Below, in pieces: positions 1 to 7,226 of a stretch of 64,000 nt of DNA. The stretch lies in the NCBI GenBank assembly GCA_018268675.1, contig JAFDWB010000084.1:124001-188000 (forward strand), given 5' to 3'. Source of the stretch: Actinomycetota bacterium. Its GTDB lineage: Bacteria > Actinomycetota > Thermoleophilia > Solirubrobacterales > 70-9. A program made the position numbers and the translations under genes. Below the pieces are notes generated by a model that was not told where the DNA came from, did not search any database, and worked only from the letters and a program-made list of their open reading frames with translations. How positions within the stretch are numbered: position 1 is the first letter of the stretch; each line of letters starts with the position of its first letter.

Positions 1-116
1 GTGCCGCAGATGGCGAGGACGAGCCCGCCGAGCTCCCGCCGGCCGCTGAACCGGGCCACCGCGTAGCCGCCGACGAGGCCCGTCGCGACCATCGCCGAGG
101 TGGGAGGCGTCGGCAT
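1..116 (-). CDS. N-terminal fragment of a small membrane protein (runs off the window)
   Basis: An open minus-strand frame starts with ATG at 114-116 and runs off the left edge. It begins MPTPPTSAMVATGLVGGYAV and continues with a short hydrophobic stretch and an arginine-rich loop (RFSGRRELGG), followed by the start of a second hydrophobic stretch. That is typical of a small integral membrane protein. A second in-frame ATG, at the MVATGL residues, is an equally possible start. Only 38 codons are visible, so no family can be assigned. The divergent HD-domain gene starts 40 bp away. Confidence 0.4.
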   Translation of the reverse strand, partial: MPTPPTSAMVATGLVGGYAVARFSGRRELGGLVLAICG

Positions 117-155
117 CTCGCCATCCTCGCAGAACCGGAGCGCTAGCCTGGGCCG

Positions 156-758
156 ATGCCCGCGCCGAGCCGCGACGAAGCCTGGGAGCTCTTCTGCGAG
201 TGGACCGAGTCCGAGTCCCTGCGCCGGCACGTGCTCGGGGTCGAAGCGGCGATGCGCGCCTACGCCGAGCGCTACGGCGAGGACGAGGAACTGTGGGCGG
301 CGACCGGCATCCTCCACGACCTCGACTACGAGCGGCACCCGGACCTCGAGACCGGACACCCGCGCGTCGCGATCGCCCTCTTCGAGGAGCGGGGCTACCC
401 GCCGGAGCTGATCGACGCGGTCGCCGGGCATGCGCCCTACCTCGGGGTGCCGCGCGAGTCGCGGCTGTCGCGGACGCTCTTCGCGGTCGACGAGCTGACC
501 GGGTTCGTCGCCGCGGTGGCGCTGGTCCGGCCGACCGGGATCGCCGGCATGACCCCCAAGTCGGTGAAGAAGAAGATGAAGCAGCCGAGCTTCGCCGCCG
601 CGGTCAGCCGGGACGACATGCGGGACGGCGCCGCCGAGCTCGGCGAGGACTTCGACGCCCACCTCGCCTTCGTGATCGCGGCGCTCGAGGCGCGGGCCGC
701 CGAGCTCGGCCTGACCGGTGAAGGCGCGCCGACCGATGGCGCCGCCGCCGGGGCATAG
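156..758 (+). CDS. HD-domain phosphohydrolase-like protein
   Basis: A 200-residue soluble protein with the HD metal-dependent phosphohydrolase pattern. It has an early histidine (RRHVLGVEAAM, about residue 24), the signature ILHDLDYE near residues 51-58, a later histidine (DAVAGHAPY) and a downstream aspartate (FAVDELTGFV). Compact single-domain HD proteins of this size are common and mostly uncharacterised; some act on nucleotides. The substrate cannot be told from sequence. Glutamate codons are mostly GAG (about 18 of 22), the normal pattern for cytoplasmic genes here. The start ATG at 156 gives a protein beginning MPAPSRDEAW; no strong ribosome-binding site is obvious. Confidence 0.85.
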   Translation: MPAPSRDEAWELFCEWTESESLRRHVLGVEAAMRAYAERYGEDEELWAATGILHDLDYERHPDLETGHPRVAIALFEERGYPPELIDAVAGHAPYLGVPRESRLSRTLFAVDELTGFVAAVALVRPTGIAGMTPKSVKKKMKQPSFAAAVSRDDMRDGAAELGEDFDAHLAFVIAALEARAAELGLTGEGAPTDGAAAGA

Positions 759-767
759 GATCACGGC

Positions 768-1004
768 GTGGCCCTCTACAACATCACCGTTCGCGCCCAG
801 TTCACCGAGCGCACGATCGACCAGCTCACCGAGGCCGGCGTCTACTTCATCCAGGGAGCCGTGGACGAGGAAGGCACGAGCCGCCGCCGTCACCACCTGC
901 GCGTGCAGGCCGACAACTGCGACGACGCGGTGGAACGCGCCCGCAAGGATGTCGAAGACGCGGGCGGCGACGGCACGTTCGTCGACTGCGGCGGCCCCGT
1001 CTAG
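768..1004 (+). CDS. Small conserved-looking soluble protein, function unknown
   Basis: A 78-residue protein with a GTG start 9 bp after the HD gene's stop, so probably co-transcribed with it. The sequence (MALYNITVRAQFTERTIDQL, then a segment with a basic RRRHH cluster, ending CGGPV) is soluble. It has an alternating strand-helix-strand character, reminiscent of small ferredoxin-like or dodecin-like folds, but no named family is recognised. There is no signal peptide or membrane segment. Confidence 0.6.
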   Translation: MALYNITVRAQFTERTIDQLTEAGVYFIQGAVDEEGTSRRRHHLRVQADNCDDAVERARKDVEDAGGDGTFVDCGGPV

Positions 1005-1076
1005 CGCCGCGCAACCCCGCGTGCGTCGCGCCCCGGCTCGGCGCATCGGCTTGACCCGGCGTGGGTTAATAGGTGC

Positions 1077-1655
1077 ATGGCCTTCCGCCGACCCGGTCGC
1101 CGTGCGCTGATCGCCACCCTGACGGTGATCGCCGCGCTGCTGCCGGTCTCCTCGATCGCCGCCGTCTCGGCGCTCGGCGACGCGCCCGCGGGCGGCGGCA
1201 ACAGCGGCGCGGGCCCGGCGATCGTCGGCTTCTCCCCCCACCGGGGGCCGATCGGCGGCGGCACGGTCGTCCACATCAGCGGCGGTGGCTTCATCGACGT
1301 GACCGGAGTCTCCTTCGGCGCCCACAAGGCGCGCTCCTACAAGGTCAGATCGGACAACGTGATCGACGCGGTGGCGCCGCGGGTGCCGCACGGGGGGAAG
1401 GTCCGCATCCACGTCGCGGCCTCGGGCGGGGCCGCGGGCAGCAACGCGTCCTTCGCCTTCGTCGGCTGCCACGTCCCGAGGCTGAAGCACGACCGGGTCG
1501 GCGAGGCGCGCCGCGCGCTCGCCGCGGCCGGCTGTGCGGTCGGCCAGATCAGTCGGGTGCGGGGCGCCCACGGGCCGCTGCGGGTGATCGCGGTCAACCC
1601 ACACCCCGGCACCTGGCTCGAACCAGGCGCGTCGGTGCGCCTGCGCGTGCGCTGA
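1077..1655 (+). CDS. Exported protein with IPT/TIG and PASTA-like domains
   Basis: A 192-residue exported protein. Residues 1-30 form a signal sequence (basic RRPGRR, hydrophobic core, SIAAVSA). Residues about 45-120 read as an IPT/TIG immunoglobulin-like domain: IVGFSPHRGPIGGGTVVHIS followed by GGGF and VSFG motifs is the classic start. Residues about 122-192 resemble a PASTA domain (VPRLKHDRVGEARRALAAAG, then the closing PGTWLEPGASVRLRVR). IPT and PASTA modules are found in extracellular proteins and often bind glycans or muropeptide-like ligands. The protein has no catalytic domain, so a cell-surface binding role is the likely inference. Confidence 0.8.
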   Translation: MAFRRPGRRALIATLTVIAALLPVSSIAAVSALGDAPAGGGNSGAGPAIVGFSPHRGPIGGGTVVHISGGGFIDVTGVSFGAHKARSYKVRSDNVIDAVAPRVPHGGKVRIHVAASGGAAGSNASFAFVGCHVPRLKHDRVGEARRALAAAGCAVGQISRVRGAHGPLRVIAVNPHPGTWLEPGASVRLRVR

Positions 1656-1808
1656 GCGCGCCCCTCCGTGCGCCGTCCGGCGCCCGAGGAATGGATGAGG
1701 ACCGCTGTTTGGTGCCCGGTGGACCGGGTACGGGGCGTCGGAGGAGAGACCTCGGCCCCTGCCGCGGCGCGGCAGGCGGATGACTCCCGTCAGAAGGAGG
1801 CCTTACCC

Positions 1809-1883
1809 GTGACCATCGTCTGGATCCTCATCGTCATCATCCTCGTCCTGCTCGTGATCGGGCTCGCCCGGCGGGTGCTCTGA
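1809..1883 (+). CDS. 24-residue single-pass membrane peptide
   Basis: A very short gene preceded by a strong ribosome-binding site (AGAAGGAGG at 1791-1799) and starting with GTG at 1809. The product MTIVWILIVIILVLLVIGLA plus RRVL is essentially one transmembrane helix with a basic C-terminal tail, so it should sit with its C-terminus on the cytoplasmic side. Tiny hydrophobic proteins of this type are frequent in actinobacteria and have no assigned function. The next gene, a DUF6458-like membrane protein, starts only 5 bp downstream, so the two are probably translated together. Confidence 0.7.
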   Translation: MTIVWILIVIILVLLVIGLARRVL

Positions 1884-1888
1884 GCCCG

Positions 1889-2131
1889 ATGACCTTCGCG
1901 GGCAGCCTCTTCCTGATCGCCGTCGGCGCGATCCTGCGGTTCGCCACGCACATCCACCTGGAAGGAATCGACCTGCAGACCGTCGGGGTCATCCTGATGA
2001 TCGTCGGCGCGGTCGGGTTCGTCATCGCCCTCTGGAAGTGGGCGGTGTGGTCGCGGCGCTCGCGCCGGCCCGAGACGGGCACCGACCGGCCCGGCCCGCC
2101 GCCGAGCGAGTACCACAACCCTTACCGCTGA
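1889..2131 (+). CDS. DUF6458-like small membrane protein
   Basis: An 80-residue protein with two transmembrane helices. Helix one is in MTFAGSLFLIAVGAILRFAT and helix two in TVGVILMIVGAVGFVIALWK. A cytoplasmic arginine-rich, proline-rich tail follows, ending EYHNPYR. The 'GSLFLIAVGAILRFA ... G(V/I)DLxTVGVILMIVGAVG' pattern is the one I associate with DUF6458, a widespread actinobacterial family without known function. It lies 5 bp after a 24-residue membrane peptide gene and probably shares its transcript. Confidence 0.75.
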   Translation: MTFAGSLFLIAVGAILRFATHIHLEGIDLQTVGVILMIVGAVGFVIALWKWAVWSRRSRRPETGTDRPGPPPSEYHNPYR

Positions 2132-2222
2132 GGCGAAGCCGCGGCGCATTTTTACCGGCGCTTCACTTCTGGCCAAGGAATCAGCGCCACCCTCGGTTCG
2201 AGTACAACGAGAGGAGGACGCA

Positions 2223-2435
2223 ATGACTCAGATTCTGGTCGTGACCGAGGCGTCGGGCGCCGAGGGCAAGGTCGTCTACAGCGAGAGCGTCGGCTCCGTG
2301 CATCTCGAAGGACGCGCGGGAGCCCAGCTGGTCGAGCGGCTGCGCTGGGCGGTCGGCGACGCCCAGGTCGCCGAGCACCGGGCCCGGCTGCGCGCCGCGA
2401 CGCGCCCGGGAACGAAGCACCCCGCCGCGGCCTAG
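2223..2435 (+). CDS. Small soluble protein, function unknown
   Basis: A 70-residue protein starting ATG at 2223 after a good ribosome-binding site (GAGAGGAGG at 2210-2218). The sequence MTQILVVTEASGAEGKVVYS, then SVHLEGRAGAQLVERLRWAV, suggests a small alpha/beta fold with an alanine- and arginine-rich C-terminal helix. I do not recognise a family. Coding is supported by the ribosome-binding site and by GC-rich third positions. Confidence 0.6.
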   Translation: MTQILVVTEASGAEGKVVYSESVGSVHLEGRAGAQLVERLRWAVGDAQVAEHRARLRAATRPGTKHPAAA

Positions 2436-2463
2436 GGCCGCCAACTGCCGCACCGAGATATTC

Positions 2464-2482
2464 GCGTCACGTATAGTGACGC
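2464..2482 (+). promoter_or_regulatory. Inverted-repeat operator overlapping a -10 box for the TetR gene
   Basis: The sequence GCGTCAC-GTATA-GTGACGC is a perfect 7-bp inverted repeat with a 5-bp centre, ending 3 bp before the ATG of the TetR gene. A -10-like hexamer TATAGT (2472-2477) sits inside it, only 8 bp from the start codon, so transcription would begin at or next to the ATG. This is the expected layout for autorepression by a TetR-family protein. It also implies a leaderless message. Confidence 0.6.
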
Positions 2483-2485
2483 TAA

Positions 2486-3085
2486 ATGCCGGTGCGCAAG
2501 TACACGCAGACGCGGCGCGCGGACGCGACCGAGCGGACCCGGGCGACGATTCTCGACGCCGCCCAGGCGCTCTTCCGCGCCGACCCGCAGCTCGACCCCT
2601 CGCTCGACGCGGTCGCCGCCCGGGCCGGGGTCAGCACCCGCACCGTGATCCGCCAGTTCGGCTCCAAGGAGGGGGTGATGGAAGCGGCGATCGCGGCGGG
2701 GGTGGCGGAGACCGAGGCGACGCGGCGCGCCGAGCCCGGCGACACGGAGGGTGCCGTGCGCGCGATCGTCGCCCACTACGAGGAGATGGGCGACGAAGTG
2801 ATGCGGTGGCTGGCCCTGGCGGAGCGGCTGCCGGTCGTCCGCCGGGTCACCGAGCGCGGCACCGAAGCCCACCTGGAGTGGGTCGAGGCGGTCTTCGCGC
2901 CCGACCTCGCGCCCCTCCCGCGCGGTGCGCGCCGCGCCCGCCGCGCCGCCCTGGCGACCGCCACCGACGTCTACGTCTGGCACCTGCTGCGCCGCCGCGA
3001 AGGGCTCGGCCGCGAGGCGACCGTGGGCGCGATGCTGGCGCTGGTCGAAGGGGCGCGCGCCGGCGTCGGGGAGCGCCGACGATGA
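2486..3085 (+). CDS. TetR-family transcriptional regulator
   Basis: A 199-residue regulator. Residues about 15-60 are a TetR helix-turn-helix (RTRATILDAAQALFR ... VAARAGVSTRTVIRQFGSKE), with the recognition helix in STRTVIRQFG. The remaining ~140 residues form an all-helical ligand-binding domain with many arginines. The start codon lies 3 bp after a perfect inverted repeat, pointing to autoregulation. The stop codon overlaps the ATG of the downstream glycosyltransferase (ATGA), so both are translated from one message and the regulator may control glycosylation or efflux-type detoxification. The ligand is unknown. Confidence 0.88.
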   Translation: MPVRKYTQTRRADATERTRATILDAAQALFRADPQLDPSLDAVAARAGVSTRTVIRQFGSKEGVMEAAIAAGVAETEATRRAEPGDTEGAVRAIVAHYEEMGDEVMRWLALAERLPVVRRVTERGTEAHLEWVEAVFAPDLAPLPRGARRARRAALATATDVYVWHLLRRREGLGREATVGAMLALVEGARAGVGERRR

Positions 3086-4287
3086 AGGTCCTCGCCTACA
3101 CCTCGCCCGCCCGCGGCCACCTCAACCCGATGATGGGCCCGCTGCTGGAGCTCCGCCGGCGCGGCGCCGAGGTCCACGTCCGCACCCTCTTCCCCGCGGT
3201 CGAGTCGGTCCGCGCCGCCGGCCTCGAGGCCGAGCCGCTCGACCCCGCGATCGAGGCGCTCCGCCACGACGACCACCGCGCCCGCAACCAGATCCAGTCC
3301 GGCGCCCGCTCCTTCGCCACCTTCAAGGCGCGCGCGCCGCTCGAGGTGCCCGACTTCGAGGCCGCCCTCGACGCGGTCCGCCCCGACCTCGCCCTCGTCG
3401 ACTGCACCACCTACGGCGCCAAGGCGGTGGCCGAGCGCCGCGGGCTCCCGTGGGCCGAGTCGCAGCCGTTCCTGCTCCAGGAAAGCGCGCCCGGGGTGCC
3501 GCCCGCGGGGCTCGGGCTGCGGCCGAAGGGCGGGCCGCTCGGAGCGCTCCGCGACCGGCCGCTCAACCTCGTCGCCTCCCGCTTCGACGTCCGTGCGCGC
3601 CTGCCGCCGGTGAACGCCGGGCGGGCCGCAGCGGGCCTCCCGCGCCTCGCCACCGTCGCCGAGTCGGTCCACCGCGCGCCGCTCACTCTCTACTTCACCG
3701 CGGAGCCGTTCGACTATCCGCGCCCGCTGCACCCGAGCGTGCGGATGGTCGGGCCGGGGCTCTGGAACCCGCCCGGCGTGGCGCCGGTCGAGCTGCCCAC
3801 GGGCGAGCGCCCACTCGTCCTCGTCGCCTGCTCCTCGGAGTTCCAGGACGACGGCGCGATCGCTGCCGCCGCCCTCGCCGGCCTCCGCGACCACCGCCTC
3901 GTCGTCACCACCGCCGGGGTCGACCCGACGGGCCTCGGCGACCCCGGCGACGCTCTCGTCGCCCGCTTCCTCCCCCACGCCGAGATCCTTCCCCACGCCG
4001 ACGTCGTCGTCTGCCACGGCGGCATGGGCGTGACCCAAAAGGCCCTCTCCTTCGGCGTCCCGGTCTGCGTCGTCCCCTGGGGCCGCGACCAGCTCGACGT
4101 CGCCGCCCACGTGGTCGAGGCCGAGGCCGGCACCCGCGTCCCCCGCCGCAAGCTCTCCCCCACCACCCTCGCCGCCGCCGTCGAGGCCGCCCGTGCCTGC
4201 CGCCCCGGCGCCGCCCGCGTCAAGGCGGGCTTCGAGGCGACCGGCGGGGAGCGAACCGCCGCCGACGCCCTCGAGGCGTTGGTCTGA
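3082..4287 (+). CDS. GT1-type (UGT/MGT-like) glycosyltransferase
   Basis: A 401-residue GT-B fold glycosyltransferase. The N-terminal motif SPARGHLNPMMGPLLELRRR (residues 8-27) is typical of the acceptor-binding Rossmann domain. The C-terminal nucleotide-sugar site is seen in PHADVVVCHGGMGVTQKALS followed by FGVPVCVVPWGRDQ near residues 305-340, the equivalent of the HCG/HGG donor motif and the terminal DQ. Family members transfer sugars from NDP-sugars to lipids, macrolides or other small molecules. Start ATG overlaps the stop of the TetR gene by four bases, so this is the likely regulated target. No membrane segment is visible. Confidence 0.85.
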   Translation: MKVLAYTSPARGHLNPMMGPLLELRRRGAEVHVRTLFPAVESVRAAGLEAEPLDPAIEALRHDDHRARNQIQSGARSFATFKARAPLEVPDFEAALDAVRPDLALVDCTTYGAKAVAERRGLPWAESQPFLLQESAPGVPPAGLGLRPKGGPLGALRDRPLNLVASRFDVRARLPPVNAGRAAAGLPRLATVAESVHRAPLTLYFTAEPFDYPRPLHPSVRMVGPGLWNPPGVAPVELPTGERPLVLVACSSEFQDDGAIAAAALAGLRDHRLVVTTAGVDPTGLGDPGDALVARFLPHAEILPHADVVVCHGGMGVTQKALSFGVPVCVVPWGRDQLDVAAHVVEAEAGTRVPRRKLSPTTLAAAVEAARACRPGAARVKAGFEATGGERTAADALEALV

Positions 4288-4336
4288 TCCGGCCAGCCGC
4301 CGCCCGACGGCGCCGGATCGGGGGTGCCCCGGCCTT

Positions 4337-4379
4337 GCGGTGTTCCTTACTTGCACATATGGCAAGTAAGGAACACCGC
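4337..4379. terminator. 18-bp perfect hairpin between convergent genes
   Basis: GCGGTGTTCCTTACTTGC (4337-4354) is repeated as its exact reverse complement at 4362-4379 around a 7-base loop (ACATATG). It lies between the convergent glycosyltransferase and acyl-CoA ligase genes, the expected place for a bidirectional transcription terminator. There is no U-tract, which is common in high-GC actinobacteria. The core TGTTCCTTA recurs in another hairpin at 15960-16010. Confidence 0.75.
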
Positions 4380-4465
4380 TGGGGCCGCCCCCCGGTGGAC
4401 CCCCCGCGCGCGCCCCGGGCCGGCGCGGGGCGACAGCCGGACCGGGCGCTACCCCCGCCCCATCC

Positions 4466-6082
4466 CTACGGCCGCTCGAGCAAGCCCGCGGCCTCGTCGG
4501 CGATCGCCGTCTCGCGGACGCGGAAATGCATCTTCTTGCCGGTCGCGGTCATCGGCAGGGAGTCGACCAGGCGGTAGGCGCGGGGGCGCTTGTAGTCGGC
4601 GAGCATCGAGTGGGCGCGGCAGTGGGCGTCGAGGTCGGCGACGGTCAGGCCCGCCCCGCCGTCCGCGCCCACGACGTAGGCGACGATCAGCTCGCCCCAG
4701 CGCTCGTCGGGAAGGCCGACCACGCAGGAGTCGACGACGGCCGGGTGCTCGTTCAGCACCTCCTCGACCTGCACCGGGTGGACGTTCTCGCCGCCCGAGA
4801 TCAGCATGTCGTCGCCGCGGCCGACGATCGTCACGAACCCCTCCGCGTCCCAGGTCGCGAGGTCGCCGGTGTGGAACCAGCCGTCGCGGAAGCGCGCCGC
4901 CTGCTCCGCCGGGTTGTTGACGTAGGCGTACCCCGCCTTCGGGGTGCGGACGACGACCTCGCCGACCTCCGCCCCGTCGCGCGCCACCGGGTCGGCGGGG
5001 TCGGCCCCGTCACCGTCGCTGCGGGCGACAACCACGTCGTCGTCGGTGCAGGCGCGCCCCGCCGAGCCGGCGTGCGCGGGGAGGTCGGCCGGGCGCAGGA
5101 AGGTGTTCCAGAACGACTCGGTGGTGCCGTAGCCGTTGAAGATCCGCGGCGTCAACACCTCCTGGTAGAGGAGACAGGCCTCGCGCTCGAGCGGCGCCCC
5201 CATCGTCACGATCCCGCGCAGGGCGGCGAGGTCGCGGGGCGCCCGCCGCTGCTCCTCCGCCAGCATCGCGAGGTTGGTCGGCGCCCCGACCAGGAAGGTG
5301 AGCCCGCGCCGCTCGACCAGGTCGAGGACCGTCGCCGGGTCGAAGGCGCGCAGCGAGATCGCCGCGGCGCCGACGTAGAAGACCGGGTTCGGCCCGCCCG
5401 AGTAAAGGCCGCCGCGGTGGAACCACGGGGTCATGTTGAGGGTGCGGTCGTCGGGCGCCAGCGGGAAATGCATGATCACGTCGTGGGCGCTCATCACCTC
5501 GGCCAGGTCGCCGAGCGAGACGCCCTTCGGCAGCCCGGTCGTCCCCGAGGTGTAGAGGCGGGTCGTCTCCGCGTAGATGCCGCGGTCGGGGAACGGCGGC
5601 GGCGCGGCGTCGGTGGCGAGCAGCTCCTCGAAGCCCTCGCCGACCACCGCGGTCCAGCCGGGGCTGTGCGACGCGAGGCCGAGCGCCTCGCGCGCCTGCC
5701 CGCCGAGCGCGGCGTCGAAGATGAACGCGGCCGGGCGCGAGTCCCCGATGACGTGCGCGGTTTCGCCCGCGGAGAGACGGAAGTTGATCGGCGTCGCGAT
5801 CGCCCCGAGGCGCATCGCCGCCAGCCAGGTGAGCGCGAACTCGGGCCCGTTGAAGAGCTGGAAGACGACCGTCTCGCCGGGCCGCACCCCGCGCGCCGCC
5901 AGCTCTCCGGCGAGGCCCTCGACGTCCCGCCAAAGCTCCGCGTAGGTCCAGGTGCGCTCGCCCTCCCCCTCCCCCAGAGCGAGCCGATCGGCGAACCGCG
6001 AGGCGTTCCGCGCGACCCCGGCGAGGTAGCCGAAATCGCGCTCGAAGACGCGGCGGCAGCTGCTGGGGTCGTACTCGTACAC
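4466..6082 (-). CDS. AMP-forming acyl-CoA synthetase (ANL superfamily)
   Basis: A 538-residue adenylate-forming ligase that activates a carboxylic acid to its CoA thioester via acyl-AMP. Motifs in order: P-loop TRLYTSGTTGLPKGVS (about residue 170), the aryl/acyl-binding region FNGYGTTESFWN, the TGD motif in DGWFHTGDLATWD, a hinge VGRGDDMLISGGENVHPVQV, and the C-terminal catalytic lysine in MTATGKKMHF. The GTG start at 6082 follows an AGGAGGA ribosome-binding site, and the first residues (MYEYDPSSCRRVFERDFGYL) match the usual family start. The frame is open for about 300 bases further upstream but without a comparable start. A fatty- or aromatic-acid substrate is likely; the exact one is not visible. 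Confidence 0.9.
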   Translation of the reverse strand: MYEYDPSSCRRVFERDFGYLAGVARNASRFADRLALGEGEGERTWTYAELWRDVEGLAGELAARGVRPGETVVFQLFNGPEFALTWLAAMRLGAIATPINFRLSAGETAHVIGDSRPAAFIFDAALGGQAREALGLASHSPGWTAVVGEGFEELLATDAAPPPFPDRGIYAETTRLYTSGTTGLPKGVSLGDLAEVMSAHDVIMHFPLAPDDRTLNMTPWFHRGGLYSGGPNPVFYVGAAAISLRAFDPATVLDLVERRGLTFLVGAPTNLAMLAEEQRRAPRDLAALRGIVTMGAPLEREACLLYQEVLTPRIFNGYGTTESFWNTFLRPADLPAHAGSAGRACTDDDVVVARSDGDGADPADPVARDGAEVGEVVVRTPKAGYAYVNNPAEQAARFRDGWFHTGDLATWDAEGFVTIVGRGDDMLISGGENVHPVQVEEVLNEHPAVVDSCVVGLPDERWGELIVAYVVGADGGAGLTVADLDAHCRAHSMLADYKRPRAYRLVDSLPMTATGKKMHFRVRETAIADEAAGLLERP

Positions 6083-6179
6083 GGCGTTCCTCCTCGCGGC
6101 GCACTCTATTCGGCTCCCCGCGCTGAACCCGGCCCGCGCGCGCCGCGTATCCCCGACACCAACCCGAGGAGGTACGAAA

Positions 6180-6767
6180 GTGAGATTGACGCCCAAGAAG
6201 ACGACGTTCGCGCTTGCCCTGGCGGCGGTGATCGGGGCGCTGGTGATCGCCGGCTGCGGCGGCGGCGGCGAAAGCACCACGACGACGGAAGCAGCCAGCT
6301 CCGGCGGCGGCGAAGGCACCCCCGCGAAGGCGGAAGGCACGAGCTCGAGCGGGACGATCGGCACCGCCTCGATCGGCGGCCTCGGCACGGTGCTCGTCGA
6401 CTCGAAGGGGATGACCGTCTACGAGTTCACGGTCGACAGCGGCACGACGTCCAACTGCTACGGCAGCTGCGAATCGCTCTGGCCACCGGTCATCGCGAAG
6501 GGCAAGCCGACCGCGGGCAAAGGGGCGATGTCCTCGGCCCTTGGCACCACCAAGCGCAAAGACGGCACGATCCAGGTGACCTATAACGGCCACCCGCTCT
6601 ACACCTACGCGGCGGACTCCGCGCCGGGCGAAGCGAACGGCAACGAAATCGAAGGCACCTGGTTCGTCCTCAACTCGCAGGGAGCGGCGGTGAAAGGGAA
6701 AGCGACCGGCGAAACCGAATCCAAGTCCGGGTCCGAAGAAAGCTCCGGGGGCTACGGCGGCTACTGA
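6180..6767 (+). CDS. Lipoprotein with COG4315-type repeats
   Basis: A 195-residue lipoprotein. A basic start (MRLTPKK), hydrophobic core and lipobox VIAGC (cysteine at residue 24) direct it to the outer face of the membrane. A Ser/Thr/Gly-rich linker follows. The body contains the pattern LVDSKGMTVYEF ... CYGSCESLWPPV ... GHPLYTYAADSAPGE, found in the COG4315 'predicted lipoprotein with conserved repeats' family. Function is unknown; haem or redox roles have been suggested for relatives. The GTG start at 6180 is preceded by GAGGAGGT. Glutamates are encoded by GAA in 12 of 13 cases, unlike cytoplasmic neighbours. Confidence 0.85.
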   Translation: MRLTPKKTTFALALAAVIGALVIAGCGGGGESTTTTEAASSGGGEGTPAKAEGTSSSGTIGTASIGGLGTVLVDSKGMTVYEFTVDSGTTSNCYGSCESLWPPVIAKGKPTAGKGAMSSALGTTKRKDGTIQVTYNGHPLYTYAADSAPGEANGNEIEGTWFVLNSQGAAVKGKATGETESKSGSEESSGGYGGY

Positions 6768-6782
6768 GAGTCCCCGCCACGA

Positions 6783-6826
6783 CGCGTTCGCACTTCCCGT
6801 ATCCGGGACGGGACAGTGCGAACGCG
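6783..6826. terminator. Extended hairpin terminator between convergent genes
   Basis: CGCGTTCGCACT (6783-6794) pairs with its exact reverse complement at 6815-6826. The interior TCCCG/CGGGA (6795-6799 with 6809-6813) extends the stem past a one-base bulge. It lies 15 bp after the stop of the COG4315 lipoprotein gene and 17 bp before the end of the convergent SHOCT gene, so it probably terminates both. Confidence 0.8.
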
Positions 6827-6842
6827 CCTCCGGGCCCGAGCC

Positions 6843-7145
6843 CTAGCGGCTCCCGGCGCGCCCTTTCTCGAGCGCCGCCCGGCGCGACCCGTACTCCTCG
6901 GCGTCGATCTCGCCCTCGGCGAAGCGCCGGTCGAGGACCTCCAGCGCGTCGACCGGGCCGCCCCAGCCGCGGCGACCGTGGTGCGGGCCGTACCCCGCTC
7001 CCCAGCCGCAGCCCCACCAGCCGAGGCGGCGGAAGGCGAAGAAGATGAGGAAGAAGAACAGGAACCAGCCGATCGGGATGAGGACGACCCACCAGCCGGG
7101 CCCGTGCCAGTCGGCGGTGGGGATCAGGGCGGTGAGCAGGGACAT
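6843..7145 (-). CDS. Membrane-anchored SHOCT-domain protein
   Basis: A 100-residue protein. Residues about 15-45 are one strongly hydrophobic helix (GWWVVLIPIGWFLFFFLIFF). A glycine/tryptophan-rich linker follows (GWWGCGWGAGYG). Residues about 65-97 match the SHOCT short C-terminal domain (DALEVLDRRFAEGEIDAEEY, then GSRRAALEK). SHOCT domains are small two-helix modules found at the C-terminus of many bacterial membrane proteins and are thought to mediate oligomerisation. The ATG at 7145 is preceded by TTAGGAGG at a good distance. Confidence 0.85.
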   Translation of the reverse strand: MSLLTALIPTADWHGPGWWVVLIPIGWFLFFFLIFFAFRRLGWWGCGWGAGYGPHHGRRGWGGPVDALEVLDRRFAEGEIDAEEYGSRRAALEKGRAGSR

Positions 7146-7226
7146 CAGGGACCTCCTAAGTTGCTTATGACTTCAATTGAATGTATCAGTCATTGAACTG
7201 CTAGGAGATATGAGGCGCGCGAAGAC
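7146..7226 (-). promoter_or_regulatory. AT-rich promoter/operator region upstream of the SHOCT gene
   Basis: This 81-bp gap is markedly more AT-rich than its surroundings. It contains the perfect palindrome TTCAATTGAA (7172-7181) and a further ATTGAA half-site at 7192-7197, i.e. repeated TTCAAT/ATTGAA elements about 20 bp apart. That is a plausible dimeric-repressor site for the SHOCT gene. No cognate regulator can be named. Confidence 0.4.
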